Positions 50,444 to 61,868 of a stretch of DNA of 64,000 nt are shown here, piece by piece; the stretch's first letter is position 1, and each line of letters begins with the position of its first letter. The translations under genes were made by a program, and so were the position numbers. The notes below the pieces were generated by a model. The model was given only the letters and a program-made list of their open reading frames with translations, ran no database searches and had not been told where the DNA came from. The DNA lies in contig CAMYLU010000001.1 in assembly GCA_947259485.1 (NCBI GenBank), positions 62,001-126,000 of the forward strand, read 5' to 3'. This stretch comes from an uncultured Gammaproteobacteria bacterium (lineage in GTDB: Bacteria; Pseudomonadota; Gammaproteobacteria; GCA-001735895).

Positions 50444-50733
50444 TTTACCGTATTCTGCTGATAGTCAAGATTAAATCATGGATCACACGCTTCATCCAGT
50501 GCCCAAAGCCCCTCATTTTTGCGCTGCATCACAATTTCGAGGATAATGCGGCGTCTTTCAGGCTGTATCACCGAATTGAACCACCCACTCGCTTGCTTAA
50601 TGGTACCGCCCCGCTGTCATCCCGGCGACAGCTTTGAGAACAGCAATTGCATCCCAGCAAGATGCGGTTTGTTCAGAGTTGATAGCAAATCGCTGCAGGA
50701 AAGCAAATTCTTTTTACCGCGACAGGTCCGGGA
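50444..50733. other. Intergenic region between divergent genes
   Basis: 290 bp with no supported gene. Contains GCTGTC/GACAGC hairpin at about 50617-50636 and must hold the promoters of the exported protein gene (leftward) and of rimO (rightward). No clear sigma-70 match was fixed. Confidence 0.4.
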
Positions 50734-52053
50734 ATGAGCGCAGCTACCCCCAGAATCGGCTTCGTCAGCCTCGGATGTCCGAAGGCAACCGTTGATTCGG
50801 AACAGATTATTACCCAGCTAAGTGCCGAGGGTTACGCTATCGTGCCTGATTTCGATAACGCCGACATGGTTATCGTCAATACCTGCGGATTTATCGACAG
50901 CGCGGTCGAAGAATCACTCGATACGATCGACGAAGCATTGCATCAGAACGGCCGCGTCGTCGTAACCGGTTGTCTCGGCAAGCGTGCCGATTTAATCAAT
51001 AATCGCTTTCCATCGCTGCTTGCCGTTACCGGTCCACATGCCCGGGATGAAGTCATGCGGGCAGTGCATCAACATTTACCGGCTCCGCATGATCCGTTTC
51101 TGGACCTGGTGCCGAAACAGGGCGTACGCCTGACGCCGCGGCATTATGCCTACCTGAAAATATCCGAGGGCTGCAATCACCGTTGCAGCTTCTGCATTAT
51201 TCCATCACTGCGCGGTGACCTGGTAAGCAGGCCGATTGATGAAGTCATGGATGAAGCGCAAATCCTGGTTGATACCGGTACCCGGGAGATACTGGTAATT
51301 TCACAGGATACCAGTGCCTACGGCGTGGATTGCAAGTACAGCACTCGTTTCTGGCGGGGACAGGCGCTGCAGACCCGTTTCCTGGACCTGGCCCGCGCCC
51401 TCGGCCAGCTGGGTGTCTGGGTTCGACTGCACTATGTTTACCCTTACCCGCATGTCGATGACGTGATTCCGCTAATGGCTGACGGTGCCATTCTTCCTTA
51501 CCTGGATATGCCGATGCAGCACGCCAGCCCGCGCGTCCTGAAATCAATGAAACGGCCGGGAAATCGAGATCGTATGCTCGAGCGTATTCTGAAATGGCGG
51601 GAGATTTGCCCTGAGCTTGTAATCCGCAGCACCTTTATCGTCGGGTTTCCTGGAGAGACCGATTCAGAGTTCGAGGAATTACTCGATTTTCTCGAGGTCG
51701 CGCAACTCGACCGCGTCGGCTGTTTCACTTATTCCGCAGTCGAAGGCGCAACCGCAAACGCCTTCGAAAACCCGGTTCCGGAGGCGCTGAAACAGGAACG
51801 TTATCACCATTTCATGCTTAAACAGCAAGCTATCAGTGCGCAAAAATTGCAGCAACGCATCGGTCAACAGATGACAGTGCTGGTGGAAACCAGTGATGCG
51901 CAAGGTTACGTGGGGCGCAGTTACGCCGATGCACCGGAAATTGACGGGGTGGTTCACATTTCCACCGACGAAAAATTATCCCTGGGTGAATTCTATCGCG
52001 TCGAGATTAGCACCGCCGACGAATATGACCTTTACTCGCTGCCCAGCAGGTAG
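50734..52053 (+). CDS. rimO: Ribosomal protein S12 methylthiotransferase
   Basis: 439 residues from the ATG at 50734. Radical-SAM methylthiotransferase that modifies Asp of S12 with two [4Fe-4S] clusters. N-terminal UPF0004 cysteines in [19 protein letters not shown] and [11 protein letters not shown] cluster Cys147-Cys151-Cys154 in [19 protein letters not shown]-terminal TRAM-like end. The end overlaps the convergent Rieske gene by 22 bp. Confidence 0.95.
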   Translation: MSAATPRIGFVSLGCPKATVDSEQIITQLSAEGYAIVPDFDNADMVIVNTCGFIDSAVEESLDTIDEALHQNGRVVVTGCLGKRADLINNRFPSLLAVTGPHARDEVMRAVHQHLPAPHDPFLDLVPKQGVRLTPRHYAYLKISEGCNHRCSFCIIPSLRGDLVSRPIDEVMDEAQILVDTGTREILVISQDTSAYGVDCKYSTRFWRGQALQTRFLDLARALGQLGVWVRLHYVYPYPHVDDVIPLMADGAILPYLDMPMQHASPRVLKSMKRPGNRDRMLERILKWREICPELVIRSTFIVGFPGETDSEFEELLDFLEVAQLDRVGCFTYSAVEGATANAFENPVPEALKQERYHHFMLKQQAISAQKLQQRIGQQMTVLVETSDAQGYVGRSYADAPEIDGVVHISTDEKLSLGEFYRVEISTADEYDLYSLPSR

Positions 52054-52376
52054 ACCTTATCGCCTTCTACCCTGATTGGCAGGGATTCCAGGCTTTCCCC
52101 CGGGCAGGGACCGAAAACGCATTCCCCGGTGTCGATCAAAAAACGTGCATCATGGACCGCGCACTGGATCAGCGAGCCCTCGATATCGAGGAACTGGTGG
52201 TCAACCCAGTCCAACGGCGACCCTGTATGCGGGCAACTATTGCGGTAAGCAAAACATTCTCCATCGCGTCGTACGACAAAGCCGTCAACCTGTTTTCCGG
52301 CATAATCGAGCGAAAACCCATAGGACCCGGGGTCAGACAACCGTTCCAGTTCGCAAATAAAGACCAAATTTTCCAT
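52032..52376 (-). CDS. Rieske-type [2Fe-2S] ferredoxin
   Basis: 114 residues, start 52376. Rieske ligands Cys-x-His in [12 protein letters not shown] and Cys-x-x-His in [25 protein letters not shown], which matches soluble ferredoxin or nitrite-reductase small-subunit-like folds. The spacing of the pairs fits. Probably a cytosolic electron-transfer partner of an unidentified oxygenase. Convergent overlap with rimO. Confidence 0.85.
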   Translation of the reverse strand: MENLVFICELERLSDPGSYGFSLDYAGKQVDGFVVRRDGECFAYRNSCPHTGSPLDWVDHQFLDIEGSLIQCAVHDARFLIDTGECVFGPCPGESLESLPIRVEGDKVYLLGSE

Positions 52377-52490
52377 ATTTTTGCTTATAAATCCTCACTT
52401 ACAGCCGATAACAATCGGGCCACCACAACAAGGCAAGAATCTGAATTCACCCCGAACTAAGCAAGGTTAAGGGTCAAGGATACTGAATTA

Positions 52491-54044
52491 ATGCTGCACA
52501 AGGTCGAACAAAATAGCGACTGGAAGTCGAGATATCAAGACGCACTCAAGGATCTTGAGGCGCGCGAGCGGGGGTGGGTGCAAAGCGAGGAGCTGCTGCG
52601 TCAGGCAATCGACCGTTTGAGCGCGACCTGTCGTGGGCTCGATACAAGGCTGGACAAGCAGCTAAACACCATCGAACAGCTATCGCGGGAAAAACACGAC
52701 GATAAGCTTGTCGATGCACTCGATCAGCTCGCCCAGGTAGTGACCTCTCCCGGTAATTCGAAAGTGAGCACCAAAACGCGTCGTTCCGATCCGATTATGC
52801 TGATGCTCGAACTGTTACAGAACATTCATTTCGATACCTCGCAGCGCGGTCAATTAAAAGAAATTTGCTCTGATTTACTGAAGTCAGTCGCCAATGGCCA
52901 CGATAGCGATTCGGTCAGCGTCTACATTCAGAAGCTTTCCGAATTGATCAACGAGAATTTCGATAACATTAACAGCGGCGGTCAGCCTTCGAAGCCCAGT
53001 GAGACACATATCGATCAGCTGATGACATCTCTGCTGGAACGACTTGCGTTGCTACAGGGCGCAGACAGCAGCGCGCAAGAGATCCAGGAACGAGTCCACG
53101 AAGGGGTCGATGATGAACAGTGGACCGACACATTAAACGATATTGTTAATTCAATTTCGGGGTCAATAAAAAACCTGGAGCAGGAAAAGCGTGAACTTGA
53201 AAATTTCATTGTCAAGGTTACCGAACAACTCGACGACGTAACCCAGACCATCGTAGAAGATCAGAAGGACCACGAGTCCAATCACCAAGATGCAAAATCT
53301 CTGCAAAGTTTTGTGCAGGAAGGTATGGAGTTAATCCAGAAAAACGTCCAGTCAAGCAATGACCTGCAAGAAGTGAAGTCCGGGGTAGCCAAGAATATTG
53401 ATGACATTCGTGGTGGCGTCGACGAATTCGCGAATCGCTTTGACGAGCGCCACGACGCAACCGCTGAACGCAATCTTAAGCTCACCGAGCAACTCTCCCA
53501 AATGGAACAGGAGACCCAGGAATTGCAGGTCATGCTGCAGGAAAACCGGACCAAACTGCTTTATGACGCGCTAACCGGTGTTTATAGTCGCATGGCCTAC
53601 GACGAGCGCATTGAGCAGGAACTCGCGCGCTGGACTCGCTACGAAACTCCTTTCAGCTACGTCATTCTCGACATCGATTTCTTTAAGCGCATAAACGATT
53701 CCTACGGGCATAACGCCGGCGACAAGGCATTAAAAATCGTCGCGCAGCTGATGACGAAATATGTACGCCAATCGGATTATGTTTTTCGCATCGGCGGTGA
53801 AGAATTCGTGCTGCTATTGACAAACACTGCGCAAGACAATGCCTACAAGGTGGTGGAAAAGATGCGCGCGGGAATCGCCGCCAGCAGTTTTCATTTCAAG
53901 GGCGAACCGGTAACCCTGACGTTATCAGCGGGCATTACTGAAACCCGCAACGGCGATAATGTCGAGACGATTTATGAGCGTGCGGACAAGGCCCTTTACA
54001 AGGCCAAGAATTCTGGACGTGATTGCCAGTTTATTGCCGATTAA
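52491..54044 (+). CDS. Diguanylate cyclase with long coiled-coil N-terminus
   Basis: 517 residues from the ATG at 52491. Residues 1-340 are mostly helical/coiled coil with no membrane segment. The C-terminal GGDEF domain has YDALTGVYSRMAYDER, DIDFFKRINDSYGHNAGDKAL and the active GGEEF motif. The inhibitory RxxD site (RQSD) lies exactly five residues before GGEEF, so product inhibition is expected. Predicted to make cyclic di-GMP in the cytoplasm; the long coil probably senses or dimerises. Confidence 0.92.
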   Translation: MLHKVEQNSDWKSRYQDALKDLEARERGWVQSEELLRQAIDRLSATCRGLDTRLDKQLNTIEQLSREKHDDKLVDALDQLAQVVTSPGNSKVSTKTRRSDPIMLMLELLQNIHFDTSQRGQLKEICSDLLKSVANGHDSDSVSVYIQKLSELINENFDNINSGGQPSKPSETHIDQLMTSLLERLALLQGADSSAQEIQERVHEGVDDEQWTDTLNDIVNSISGSIKNLEQEKRELENFIVKVTEQLDDVTQTIVEDQKDHESNHQDAKSLQSFVQEGMELIQKNVQSSNDLQEVKSGVAKNIDDIRGGVDEFANRFDERHDATAERNLKLTEQLSQMEQETQELQVMLQENRTKLLYDALTGVYSRMAYDERIEQELARWTRYETPFSYVILDIDFFKRINDSYGHNAGDKALKIVAQLMTKYVRQSDYVFRIGGEEFVLLLTNTAQDNAYKVVEKMRAGIAASSFHFKGEPVTLTLSAGITETRNGDNVETIYERADKALYKAKNSGRDCQFIAD

Positions 54045-54271
54045 CCGGCCTCGTCGGGTGTCTTCGCAACAATGGTCAATGCATGCAGTTCCCCGGAGGT
54101 AATTTCATCGTTGACACAGGCATAGACCAACTGGTGGCGTTTTATTGGTGTCAGGCCTGCGAAAGCATCGCTGATGACGTTAGCAACAAACTTGCCCTCG
54201 CCGCCACTAACTTCAATCGCAGCGCCAGGCATGCCGGTTGCGATTAACTGCTGAATATGTTCTGGGGTCAT
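54041..54271 (-). CDS. BolA/IbaG-family protein
   Basis: 76 residues, start 54271. Conserved BolA core: GMPGAAIEVSGGEGKFVANVISDAFAGLTPIKRHQLVYACV with the His-associated helix and the C-terminal LHALTIVAKTPDE. Works with monothiol glutaredoxin in iron-sulphur trafficking. Small size suggests the IbaG/YrbA branch. The end overlaps the diguanylate-cyclase stop by 4 bp. Confidence 0.9.
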   Translation of the reverse strand: MTPEHIQQLIATGMPGAAIEVSGGEGKFVANVISDAFAGLTPIKRHQLVYACVNDEITSGELHALTIVAKTPDEAG

Positions 54272-54337
54272 GGATTAAGGCATTTAGGTCAAACGATGGA
54301 TTGATAAACTATATTACAAGAGGTGTTAGTAATTACC

Positions 54338-54742
54338 ATGAAAAAACTAATCTTATGTTCAATGATGTTGATATTCTGCTTTACCCAGGTAAGAGCCGCC
54401 GAGGATGAGGCAGAAGCATCGACAGCATCGGCCTATATTTCACTCGGCGATCCGATGGTGCTCAACCTGAGCGGCCCCAAGCGATTGACTTTCCTGCAAC
54501 TCAGTGCGGATGTTCTGGTCAGTGATTCCGATGCCGAGGCAACCATCAAGACGCATGTGCCGGCAATTCGACATAGCCTGATCATGTTGCTTAGCGAACA
54601 AAAGGCTGTCGATATCAAGTCACCCGCCCGGCGCGAGGAAATTCGCCAACAGGCGACCTCGCAGGTGCAGGCACTGATTGCCGACCTGTCCGGCAACCAG
54701 GACGTCAGCGAAATCCTGTTCTCCAACATCCTCGTCCAGTAA
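54338..54742 (+). CDS. FliL-domain protein with cleavable signal
   Basis: 134 residues from the ATG at 54338 with AAGAGGTG upstream. The N-terminus KKLILCSMMLIFCFTQVRA is a signal peptide cut before AED, in place of the usual long transmembrane anchor. The rest matches FliL: YISLGDPMVLNLSG, RLTFLQLSADVLV, HVPAIRHSLIMLLSEQKAVDI, SEILFSNILVQ. FliL normally supports the flagellar stator; no flagellar gene is nearby, so a different role is possible. Confidence 0.8.
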   Translation: MKKLILCSMMLIFCFTQVRAAEDEAEASTASAYISLGDPMVLNLSGPKRLTFLQLSADVLVSDSDAEATIKTHVPAIRHSLIMLLSEQKAVDIKSPARREEIRQQATSQVQALIADLSGNQDVSEILFSNILVQ

Positions 54743-54776
54743 CCCATCCGCGGGCCAACTCCACAAGTTCCTGATA

Positions 54777-54893
54777 GCGGTATCTTTGCGGGACGCTGCG
54801 CAACAGGGATGTTGTGATACGGCACTCCGGGCGCGAGCCTACATGGATGTATCGGTCCGACGCTTCGGTACGGCGATCCCGCAAAGATACCGC
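54777..54893. repeat. 117-bp element with perfect 17-bp inverted terminal repeats
   Basis: GCGGTATCTTTGCGGGA (54777-54793) and its exact complement TCCCGCAAAGATACCGC (54877-54893) bracket 83 bp that contain smaller palindromes such as TACATGGATGTA. It lies in the gap between the convergent FliL-domain gene and rnd. Looks like a MITE/REP-type element or a long structured RNA terminator. Confidence 0.6.
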
Positions 54894-54941
54894 GACACCA
54901 AAACCGTAAATACTGGGCTGATCGATGGGCCCGCGGATAGG

Positions 54942-56102
54942 TTACTTGGGGTCGAGCTTGAGGTCTTCGTTATCGACGTTGATAGCGGACTGGCCGTGGA
55001 TAAACTCGAGTAGTTGCTCACCCGCCATCGAAAAACGCCAACCCTGGGTCAGCCGACTGCTTTTCCGATTCACAATCAGGCTATCGATATCCTTGCGCGT
55101 GGCAAGCGTGGCGAGCGCAATCTGATTCTGATCCGCGATCTTTCGGCACAAGGCCATCAGGCTGTCACCTAGCGCCAGTTGCTGTTTGTTCAAACTTCTA
55201 AACTTGTCATGTTGTGGCCACTGCGCTGAATCGACCGTCTTTGCGTGCGCAACGATTTTTAACAGCTCTTCACCATGGCGCCTGGCAGTTTTTTCACTCA
55301 GCTCGGGAATTCGCGCCAGGTCTTCGAAGTCTTCAGGTTCCTGGTGTGCAATTTCGACCAGGGCATCATCCTTAGCAATCCAGCGTCGCGGTCGGTTCTG
55401 TTGCTGCGCCAGATCCTCGCGCCAGCGGCACAAGTCACTTGCGATTTGCAGCTTTTCGTCTTTGAGCTTGAGCACGCCTTTGAGGCGCCGCCATAATTGC
55501 GACTTGTCTACCTGGTAGTTCTCCGGTTCACTCATCGCAACTAAATCCTTTTCAATCCAGCTGCTGCGCCGGGTTGAATCAAGCTTCTGCTTTAGCGCTT
55601 CATAGACTGCTATCAGGTGGCGCACATCGTCCATCGCATAATTGAGTTCATCCAGGCTCAAGGGTCTGCGAAGCCAGTTAGCGCGCGTATGTTTTTTATC
55701 GAGCGTCACCCCGGTAATCTGTTGTACCAGGTCTGCATATGAAATCTGGTGGTTGTAGCCGAGCACCGCGGCGGCCATTTGAGTATCGAACACGGGCGTA
55801 GGCACTGCTGCAAACTTCTGGTAAAGAATTTCAAGATCTTGTGAAGGCGAATGAAATACTTTCAACAGGTCAGGCTTGACCAGCAATGCAGCCAGCGGCT
55901 CGAATTCAGTAATCGCGAGTGGATCAACACAGGCCAGTTGATCGCTGCTCGCAATCTGTATCAACGCCAGCTCAGGATAATAGGTACTCTCACGGATGAA
56001 CTCGGTATCGATCACGCAATAGGCGGCTTCGCCCATGCCTGCGCAAAACCGCACCAACCCGGCATTAGTGTCGATGTATTCATAATCCTGTTGCGCAGCC
56101 AA
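54942..56102 (-). CDS. rnd: Ribonuclease D
   Basis: 386 residues, start 56102. DnaQ-fold 3'-5' exoribonuclease for tRNA 3' ends: exo motif I YCVIDTEFIRESTYYPELALIQIA, motif II KVFHSPSQDLEIL, motif III MDDVRHLIAVYEAL, then an HRDC domain (RWREDLAQQQNRPRRWIAKDDALVEIA). Standard length. Next to mreD, and the whole block rnd-mreD-mreC-mreB reads leftward. Confidence 0.93.
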   Translation of the reverse strand: MAAQQDYEYIDTNAGLVRFCAGMGEAAYCVIDTEFIRESTYYPELALIQIASSDQLACVDPLAITEFEPLAALLVKPDLLKVFHSPSQDLEILYQKFAAVPTPVFDTQMAAAVLGYNHQISYADLVQQITGVTLDKKHTRANWLRRPLSLDELNYAMDDVRHLIAVYEALKQKLDSTRRSSWIEKDLVAMSEPENYQVDKSQLWRRLKGVLKLKDEKLQIASDLCRWREDLAQQQNRPRRWIAKDDALVEIAHQEPEDFEDLARIPELSEKTARRHGEELLKIVAHAKTVDSAQWPQHDKFRSLNKQQLALGDSLMALCRKIADQNQIALATLATRKDIDSLIVNRKSSRLTQGWRFSMAGEQLLEFIHGQSAINVDNEDLKLDPK

Positions 56103-56109
56103 AATACTG

Positions 56110-56589
56110 CTACCTCAACAACGCTTTGCGTCGGATATCGCGTAATATCACGAACACCCAGGGCCAGATCAACATACCAATAAACGGCGCTGCAAAGAAA
56201 GTCAGCAAGGGTGTCGGCCGACCCAGTATGCCTTCCACCCAGGCCACTATCACCTGGTCGATCAACAACAGTACGAATATGTAAATCGCTTGCTGGGCCA
56301 GGGCCAGTACACGAATGCGCTGGTAAAGGTTCAGATTAATGTAAATGATAAGTAGTAGCGGCAGGGTGTGCTGACCGAGTAGCGTGCCGAGCGAGGTATC
56401 AAGAATGATGCCGGTAAAAAACGCAAACCACAAACCGACACGCTTGGGCAAGGCCATGCTCCAGTAAATCAGCGTCAATGCTATCCAGTTTGGTCGATAA
56501 ATCTGTACCCAGTCCGGTAGTGGCAGAATCATCAAAACCAGGGCCACCAGCAAGCTTAAATATATAACCAGGTATTTCAGCTGCGACAT
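56110..56589 (-). CDS. mreD: MreD rod-shape protein
   Basis: 159 residues, start 56589. Five membrane segments; VYLSLLVALVLMILPLPDWVQIYRPNWIALTLIYWSMALPKRVGLWFAFFTGIILDTSLGTLLGQH is typical (shown here in parts: PNWIALTLIYW and GIILDTSLGTLLGQH). Part of the elongasome with MreB, MreC and RodA. 1 bp from mreC. Confidence 0.92.
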   Translation of the reverse strand: MSQLKYLVIYLSLLVALVLMILPLPDWVQIYRPNWIALTLIYWSMALPKRVGLWFAFFTGIILDTSLGTLLGQHTLPLLLIIYINLNLYQRIRVLALAQQAIYIFVLLLIDQVIVAWVEGILGRPTPLLTFFAAPFIGMLIWPWVFVILRDIRRKALLR

Positions 56590-56590
56590 T

Positions 56591-57409
56591 TTATTGTCTG
56601 GGTTTTATGACAAGTACTTCGCGACTGGAATCGAGCCGGGCCTTGGGTTCGGCCAGAACCGATACGAATCCGCGCACCTTGTCTTCGCTTATTGCGGTTA
56701 CCCTGGCAACCGGATAATCCGGCGGGAACCGCCCTCCCAGGCCCGATGTAACCAGTTCATCATCGACCATGATATCCGCCGTTGCGGGCAGGTAACGCAA
56801 CTCAAGCTGACGCGTTGAGCCCCGGCCAAACGCAACCGAGCGAGTGCCGCTGCGGATAAATTGCACCGGAATTGCATGCTCCGGGTCGGATATCAGGATA
56901 ATTGTCGCCGATTGAGGATTGACATGAATGACCTGGCCCATAATACCGAAATCATCAATTACGGCGTGACCCATCTCGACACCATCACTACTGCCCTTGT
57001 TTATCTCGATAAGCTGGCTATAGGGATTCTGGTCCACCGATAAAAGTTCGGCAACGATAACTTCGTCGGCAATCTTGCGCGACGAACCTAGCAGATTACG
57101 CAGACGCGCATTTTCTTCCGCCAGGATTTCAAGTTTTTGCAGGCGTGCGCTGAGAATCCGCCCCTCGGCCTTGAGTGACTCGTTTTCTTCCAATAACTCG
57201 GTATGTGAGGTGAACCAGTCGTTGAGCCAGTTGCCACCAGTCGCCGGCAAACTGACCAGGTACCTGAGGGGAGAAAGGGCCAGGGAAATGTTGGTGCGCA
57301 CGATCTCGAGATGCTGAAACCGATGATCGACAACCATCATCGCAATACAAAACCCAATCAGAAACAGCGCCTGTAATGTTGCGCCACGAACCTCGATTAT
57401 TGTCTTCAT
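56591..57409 (-). CDS. mreC: MreC rod-shape protein
   Basis: 272 residues, start 57409. N-terminal membrane anchor (LQALFLIGFCIAMMVVDHRFQHL), a coiled coil (ENESLKAEGRILSARLQKLEILAEENARLRNLL) and the periplasmic beta domain (INKGSSDGVEMGHAVIDDFGIMGQV, SDPEHAIPVQFIRSGTRSVAFG). Links MreB to cell-wall synthesis. Between mreB and mreD. Confidence 0.93.
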   Translation of the reverse strand: MKTIIEVRGATLQALFLIGFCIAMMVVDHRFQHLEIVRTNISLALSPLRYLVSLPATGGNWLNDWFTSHTELLEENESLKAEGRILSARLQKLEILAEENARLRNLLGSSRKIADEVIVAELLSVDQNPYSQLIEINKGSSDGVEMGHAVIDDFGIMGQVIHVNPQSATIILISDPEHAIPVQFIRSGTRSVAFGRGSTRQLELRYLPATADIMVDDELVTSGLGGRFPPDYPVARVTAISEDKVRGFVSVLAEPKARLDSSREVLVIKPRQ

Positions 57410-57431
57410 TTAGGCAGTGGCCGATCGATTT

Positions 57432-58487
<1,056 letters not shown>

Positions 58488-58690
58488 TTAACCCGTTGTA
58501 TATTTTTCGATGTGCGTTCGCACGAAATTTCCCGACGCTGCATAAAATTAACGCAGATCTAACATACTCTAGCAACGGTATGTCATTTTCACAAGGTGAA
58601 ATACCTTAAAAATCAGTCTTTTGCTTATACAAGCGGTGAAATTGTGGTAAGTTTGCGAGCTTTTCTCAGGCCCCATGGAAATTTCCCGAA

Positions 58691-58978
58691 ATGACCCTGA
58701 AATCCGAAGACATTCGCAATATTGCTCACCTCGCGCGACTGCACATTGACGAAGACGCAATTGACGATTACGTAGACGATTTATCCAACATTCTGTCACT
58801 GGTCGACCAGATGAACCAGATCGATAGCAGCAGCGTCGCGCCGCTGTCAAATCCACTCGATGCAACCCAGCGACTGCGTGCCGATGAAGTCACCGAAACC
58901 AACCAGCGCGACAAGTTTCAGCAAATCGCCCCCGATGTTGCCGATGGGTTTTATCGGGTGCCCAAGGTGATTGAATAA
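58691..58978 (+). CDS. gatC: Asp/Glu-tRNA amidotransferase subunit C
   Basis: 95 residues from the ATG at 58691. GatC family: [43 protein letters not shown], with LRADEVTE and [22 protein letters not shown] at the end. Bridges GatA and GatB. Its stop overlaps the gatA start (TAATG). Confidence 0.95.
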   Translation: MTLKSEDIRNIAHLARLHIDEDAIDDYVDDLSNILSLVDQMNQIDSSSVAPLSNPLDATQRLRADEVTETNQRDKFQQIAPDVADGFYRVPKVIE

Positions 58979-60429
58979 TGACCAGGAGCGTCATCGAAAT
59001 TTGCGCGGGCCTGGCCACGGGCGAGTTCTCGAGCGTTGAAATTACCCAGGATTACCTGGCGCGTATTGCGCTGCACAATCCGGCACTCAATTGCTTTATC
59101 AGCGTTACCGGGGAGCTCGCGCTCGAACAGGCGCGACAGGCCGACGCGGTCCGGGCCGCCGGTAATGCAGGTGCCCTCACCGGGGTACCGATTGCGCACA
59201 AGGACCTGTTCTGTACCGACGGGGTCAGAACCTCCTGCGGCTCCCGAATCCTGGATAACTTTATTGCACCCTACGATGCGACCGTGATCGAGCAGTTCAA
59301 CCAGGGTGGCACGGTGATGCTGGGCAAAACCAACATGGATGAATTCGCAATGGGATCGTCCAACGAGAATTCATACTACGGCAGCGTCGCCAACCCGTGG
59401 AACCTGAAGCACGTGCCGGGTGGTTCATCGGGTGGTTCGGCCGCCGCAGTAGCGGCCGGCCTTGCACCCGCAGCAACAGGCACCGATACCGGTGGTTCAA
59501 TCCGCCAACCGGCCGCTTTCTGTGGCGTGACCGGCATCAAACCGACCTATGGACGCGTGTCGCGATACGGCATGATCGCGTTCGCTTCGAGTCTTGACCA
59601 GGGCGGACCGTTCGCGCGCAGCGCCGAGGATTGTGCCCTGCTGTTACAGACCATGGCGAAATTTGATCCCCGGGATTCGACCTCCTCCGAGCAGGCAGTA
59701 CCTGATTACAGCGCGGGACTCGGGCAGGGAATCGAGGGCCTGAAGATCGGATTACCCAAAGAATACTTCGCCGACGGGCTGGACAGTCGAATAGCCGGCG
59801 TAATCGAAACTGCGATAGACGAGCTACGCAAGCTCGGCGCCGAAATCAAGGAAATTTCACTGCCGAATACCGGCCTGTCGATCCCGACCTATTACGTGGT
59901 TGCAATGGCGGAATGCTCTTCCAACCTGTCGCGCTTCGACGGTGTGCGCTTCGGTCACCGCTGCGAAAAACCGGTCGATCTCGAAGACTTATACAAGCGC
60001 TCGCGCGGTGAAGGCTTTGGCGCCGAGGTTAAACGCCGTATCCTGATCGGCACCTATGCGCTCTCCGCGGGCTACTACGACGCCTACTATCTCAAGGCGC
60101 AGCAACTTCGGCGCATGATCAAGGATGATTTTCAAAGCGCTTTCGATAGCGTCGATTTAATCCTGGGCCCGACCACGCCCGAAGTAGCGTTCGAGATCGG
60201 CGCCAAAACCGATGATCCCGTGAGCATGTACCTGCAGGATATTTATACGATTTCGCTGAACCTCGCCGGTTTGCCGGGGATGTCACTCCCGGTTGGCTTC
60301 GTCGATGGTTTACCGGTCGGGATGCAGTTGATCGGCAACTACTTCGATGAAGCTGGCTTGCTTGCTGCTGCGCATAGCTACCAACAGGTGAGTGATTGGC
60401 ACTTGCAAACCCCGGGGCTGACCTCATGA
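58978..60429 (+). CDS. gatA: Asp/Glu-tRNA amidotransferase subunit A
   Basis: 483 residues from the ATG at 58978. Amidase-signature enzyme releasing ammonia from glutamine: catalytic Lys in [10 protein letters not shown] (about residue 76) and Ser pair in [16 protein letters not shown] (about 147-160), then [25 protein letters not shown]. Ends within the gatB start codon region (ATGA). Confidence 0.97.
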   Translation: MTRSVIEICAGLATGEFSSVEITQDYLARIALHNPALNCFISVTGELALEQARQADAVRAAGNAGALTGVPIAHKDLFCTDGVRTSCGSRILDNFIAPYDATVIEQFNQGGTVMLGKTNMDEFAMGSSNENSYYGSVANPWNLKHVPGGSSGGSAAAVAAGLAPAATGTDTGGSIRQPAAFCGVTGIKPTYGRVSRYGMIAFASSLDQGGPFARSAEDCALLLQTMAKFDPRDSTSSEQAVPDYSAGLGQGIEGLKIGLPKEYFADGLDSRIAGVIETAIDELRKLGAEIKEISLPNTGLSIPTYYVVAMAECSSNLSRFDGVRFGHRCEKPVDLEDLYKRSRGEGFGAEVKRRILIGTYALSAGYYDAYYLKAQQLRRMIKDDFQSAFDSVDLILGPTTPEVAFEIGAKTDDPVSMYLQDIYTISLNLAGLPGMSLPVGFVDGLPVGMQLIGNYFDEAGLLAAAHSYQQVSDWHLQTPGLTS

Positions 60430-61862
60430 GCGACTGGGAAAGTGTTATCGGGCTCGAGATTCATGCGCAGCTCGCTACAGTGAGTAAAATTTTTTCGGGC
60501 GCCTCGACCGCGTTCGGTGCTGATCCCAATACCCAGGCCTGTGCCGTGGATCTCGGCATGCCGGGGGTCTTGCCGGTACTGAACCGCGAAGCTGTCTCGA
60601 TGGCTATCCGCTTTGGCGTCGCAATCGATGCCCAAATCGATCGTCATTCAGTGTTTGCGCGCAAGAATTACTTTTACCCCGACTTGCCCAAGGGTTACCA
60701 GATATCCCAGTTTGAACTTCCCATCGTCGGCAAGGGACATATCTCCGTCAGCCCCGGCGAAGGCGAACATAAGGAAATCGGGATTACCCGGGCACATCTC
60801 GAAGAAGACGCCGGTAAGTCGATTCACGACCAGTTTCCAGAGCAAAGCGGCATCGACCTGAATCGCGCCGGCACGCCACTACTCGAAATTGTTTCGGAGC
60901 CGGATATGCGTTCGGCGAAAGAGGCGGTTGCCTATGCACGCAAGATCCACTCGCTGGTGCGTTATCTTGAAATCTGCGACGGCAACATGCAGGAGGGCTC
61001 GTTCCGTTGCGATGCCAACGTCTCCGTCAGGCGCAAGGGGGAGCAGGAACTCGGCACCCGTGCCGAACTCAAAAATATCAATTCTTTTCGTTTTCTCGAA
61101 CGTGCGATAAATTTTGAAATCGAACGCCAGGTTGACTTGATCGAAGACGGTGGCCGCGTGGTACAGGAAACCCGGCTCTACGATGCCGAACGCGATGAAA
61201 CGCGCTCAATGCGCAGCAAGGAAGAGGCCAACGACTATCGTTATTTTCCCGATCCGGATTTATTGCCGGTCACTGTCAGTGACGAGGATATTGCACAAAT
61301 TCGTGCCGGGCTGCCGGAGCTGCCGGAGCAGAAAAAGCAACGCTATATCGATGAGCTCAAGCTATCGGATTACAACGCGGAACTACTAACCGGTAATCGC
61401 GATACCGCGCTTTTTTTTGAAGCGACTCTTGCCGAATCACCCGAACTGTCAGCGCAACTGGTTAACTGGATCCTGGGTGACCTTGCCGGCGCATTGAACA
61501 AGGCCGGACTCGAGATATCTGATTCACCGATAAAACCCGCAATGCTGACCCAGCTGGTGGCACGAATTGCCGACAATACGATTTCGGGCAAGATCGCCAA
61601 GGAAGTCTTCGACGCGATGTGGCAGGGTGAGGGAAGCGCCGATGACGTTATCGAAGCACGCGGGTTGAAGCAAATAACCGACAGCGGCGCAATTGAAACC
61701 CTGATCGACGAGGTCATCGCCGCCAACCCGGAGCAGGTAGAACAATTCCGTGCCGGCAAGGAAAAAGTGCTCGGTTTTTTCGTTGGCCAGGTTATGAAGC
61801 AATCCCAGGGCAAGGCCAATCCAGGGCAGGTCAACGCAATCCTGCGCGACAAGCTGAAATAA
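60426..61862 (+). CDS. gatB: Asp/Glu-tRNA amidotransferase subunit B
   Basis: 478 residues from the ATG at 60426, overlapping the gatA stop. Kinase-type domain activating misacylated Glu-tRNA(Gln) or Asp-tRNA(Asn): [47 protein letters not shown] and [12 protein letters not shown], then the helical tail domain ([19 protein letters not shown]-like). Full length. Confidence 0.97.
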   Translation: MSDWESVIGLEIHAQLATVSKIFSGASTAFGADPNTQACAVDLGMPGVLPVLNREAVSMAIRFGVAIDAQIDRHSVFARKNYFYPDLPKGYQISQFELPIVGKGHISVSPGEGEHKEIGITRAHLEEDAGKSIHDQFPEQSGIDLNRAGTPLLEIVSEPDMRSAKEAVAYARKIHSLVRYLEICDGNMQEGSFRCDANVSVRRKGEQELGTRAELKNINSFRFLERAINFEIERQVDLIEDGGRVVQETRLYDAERDETRSMRSKEEANDYRYFPDPDLLPVTVSDEDIAQIRAGLPELPEQKKQRYIDELKLSDYNAELLTGNRDTALFFEATLAESPELSAQLVNWILGDLAGALNKAGLEISDSPIKPAMLTQLVARIADNTISGKIAKEVFDAMWQGEGSADDVIEARGLKQITDSGAIETLIDEVIAANPEQVEQFRAGKEKVLGFFVGQVMKQSQGKANPGQVNAILRDKLK

Positions 61863-61868
61863 AATCCC

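Noticed and set aside
50519-50737. A 72-residue plus-strand open frame before rimO
   Set aside because: Low-quality composition, no ribosome site, overlaps the rimO start and no recognisable family.
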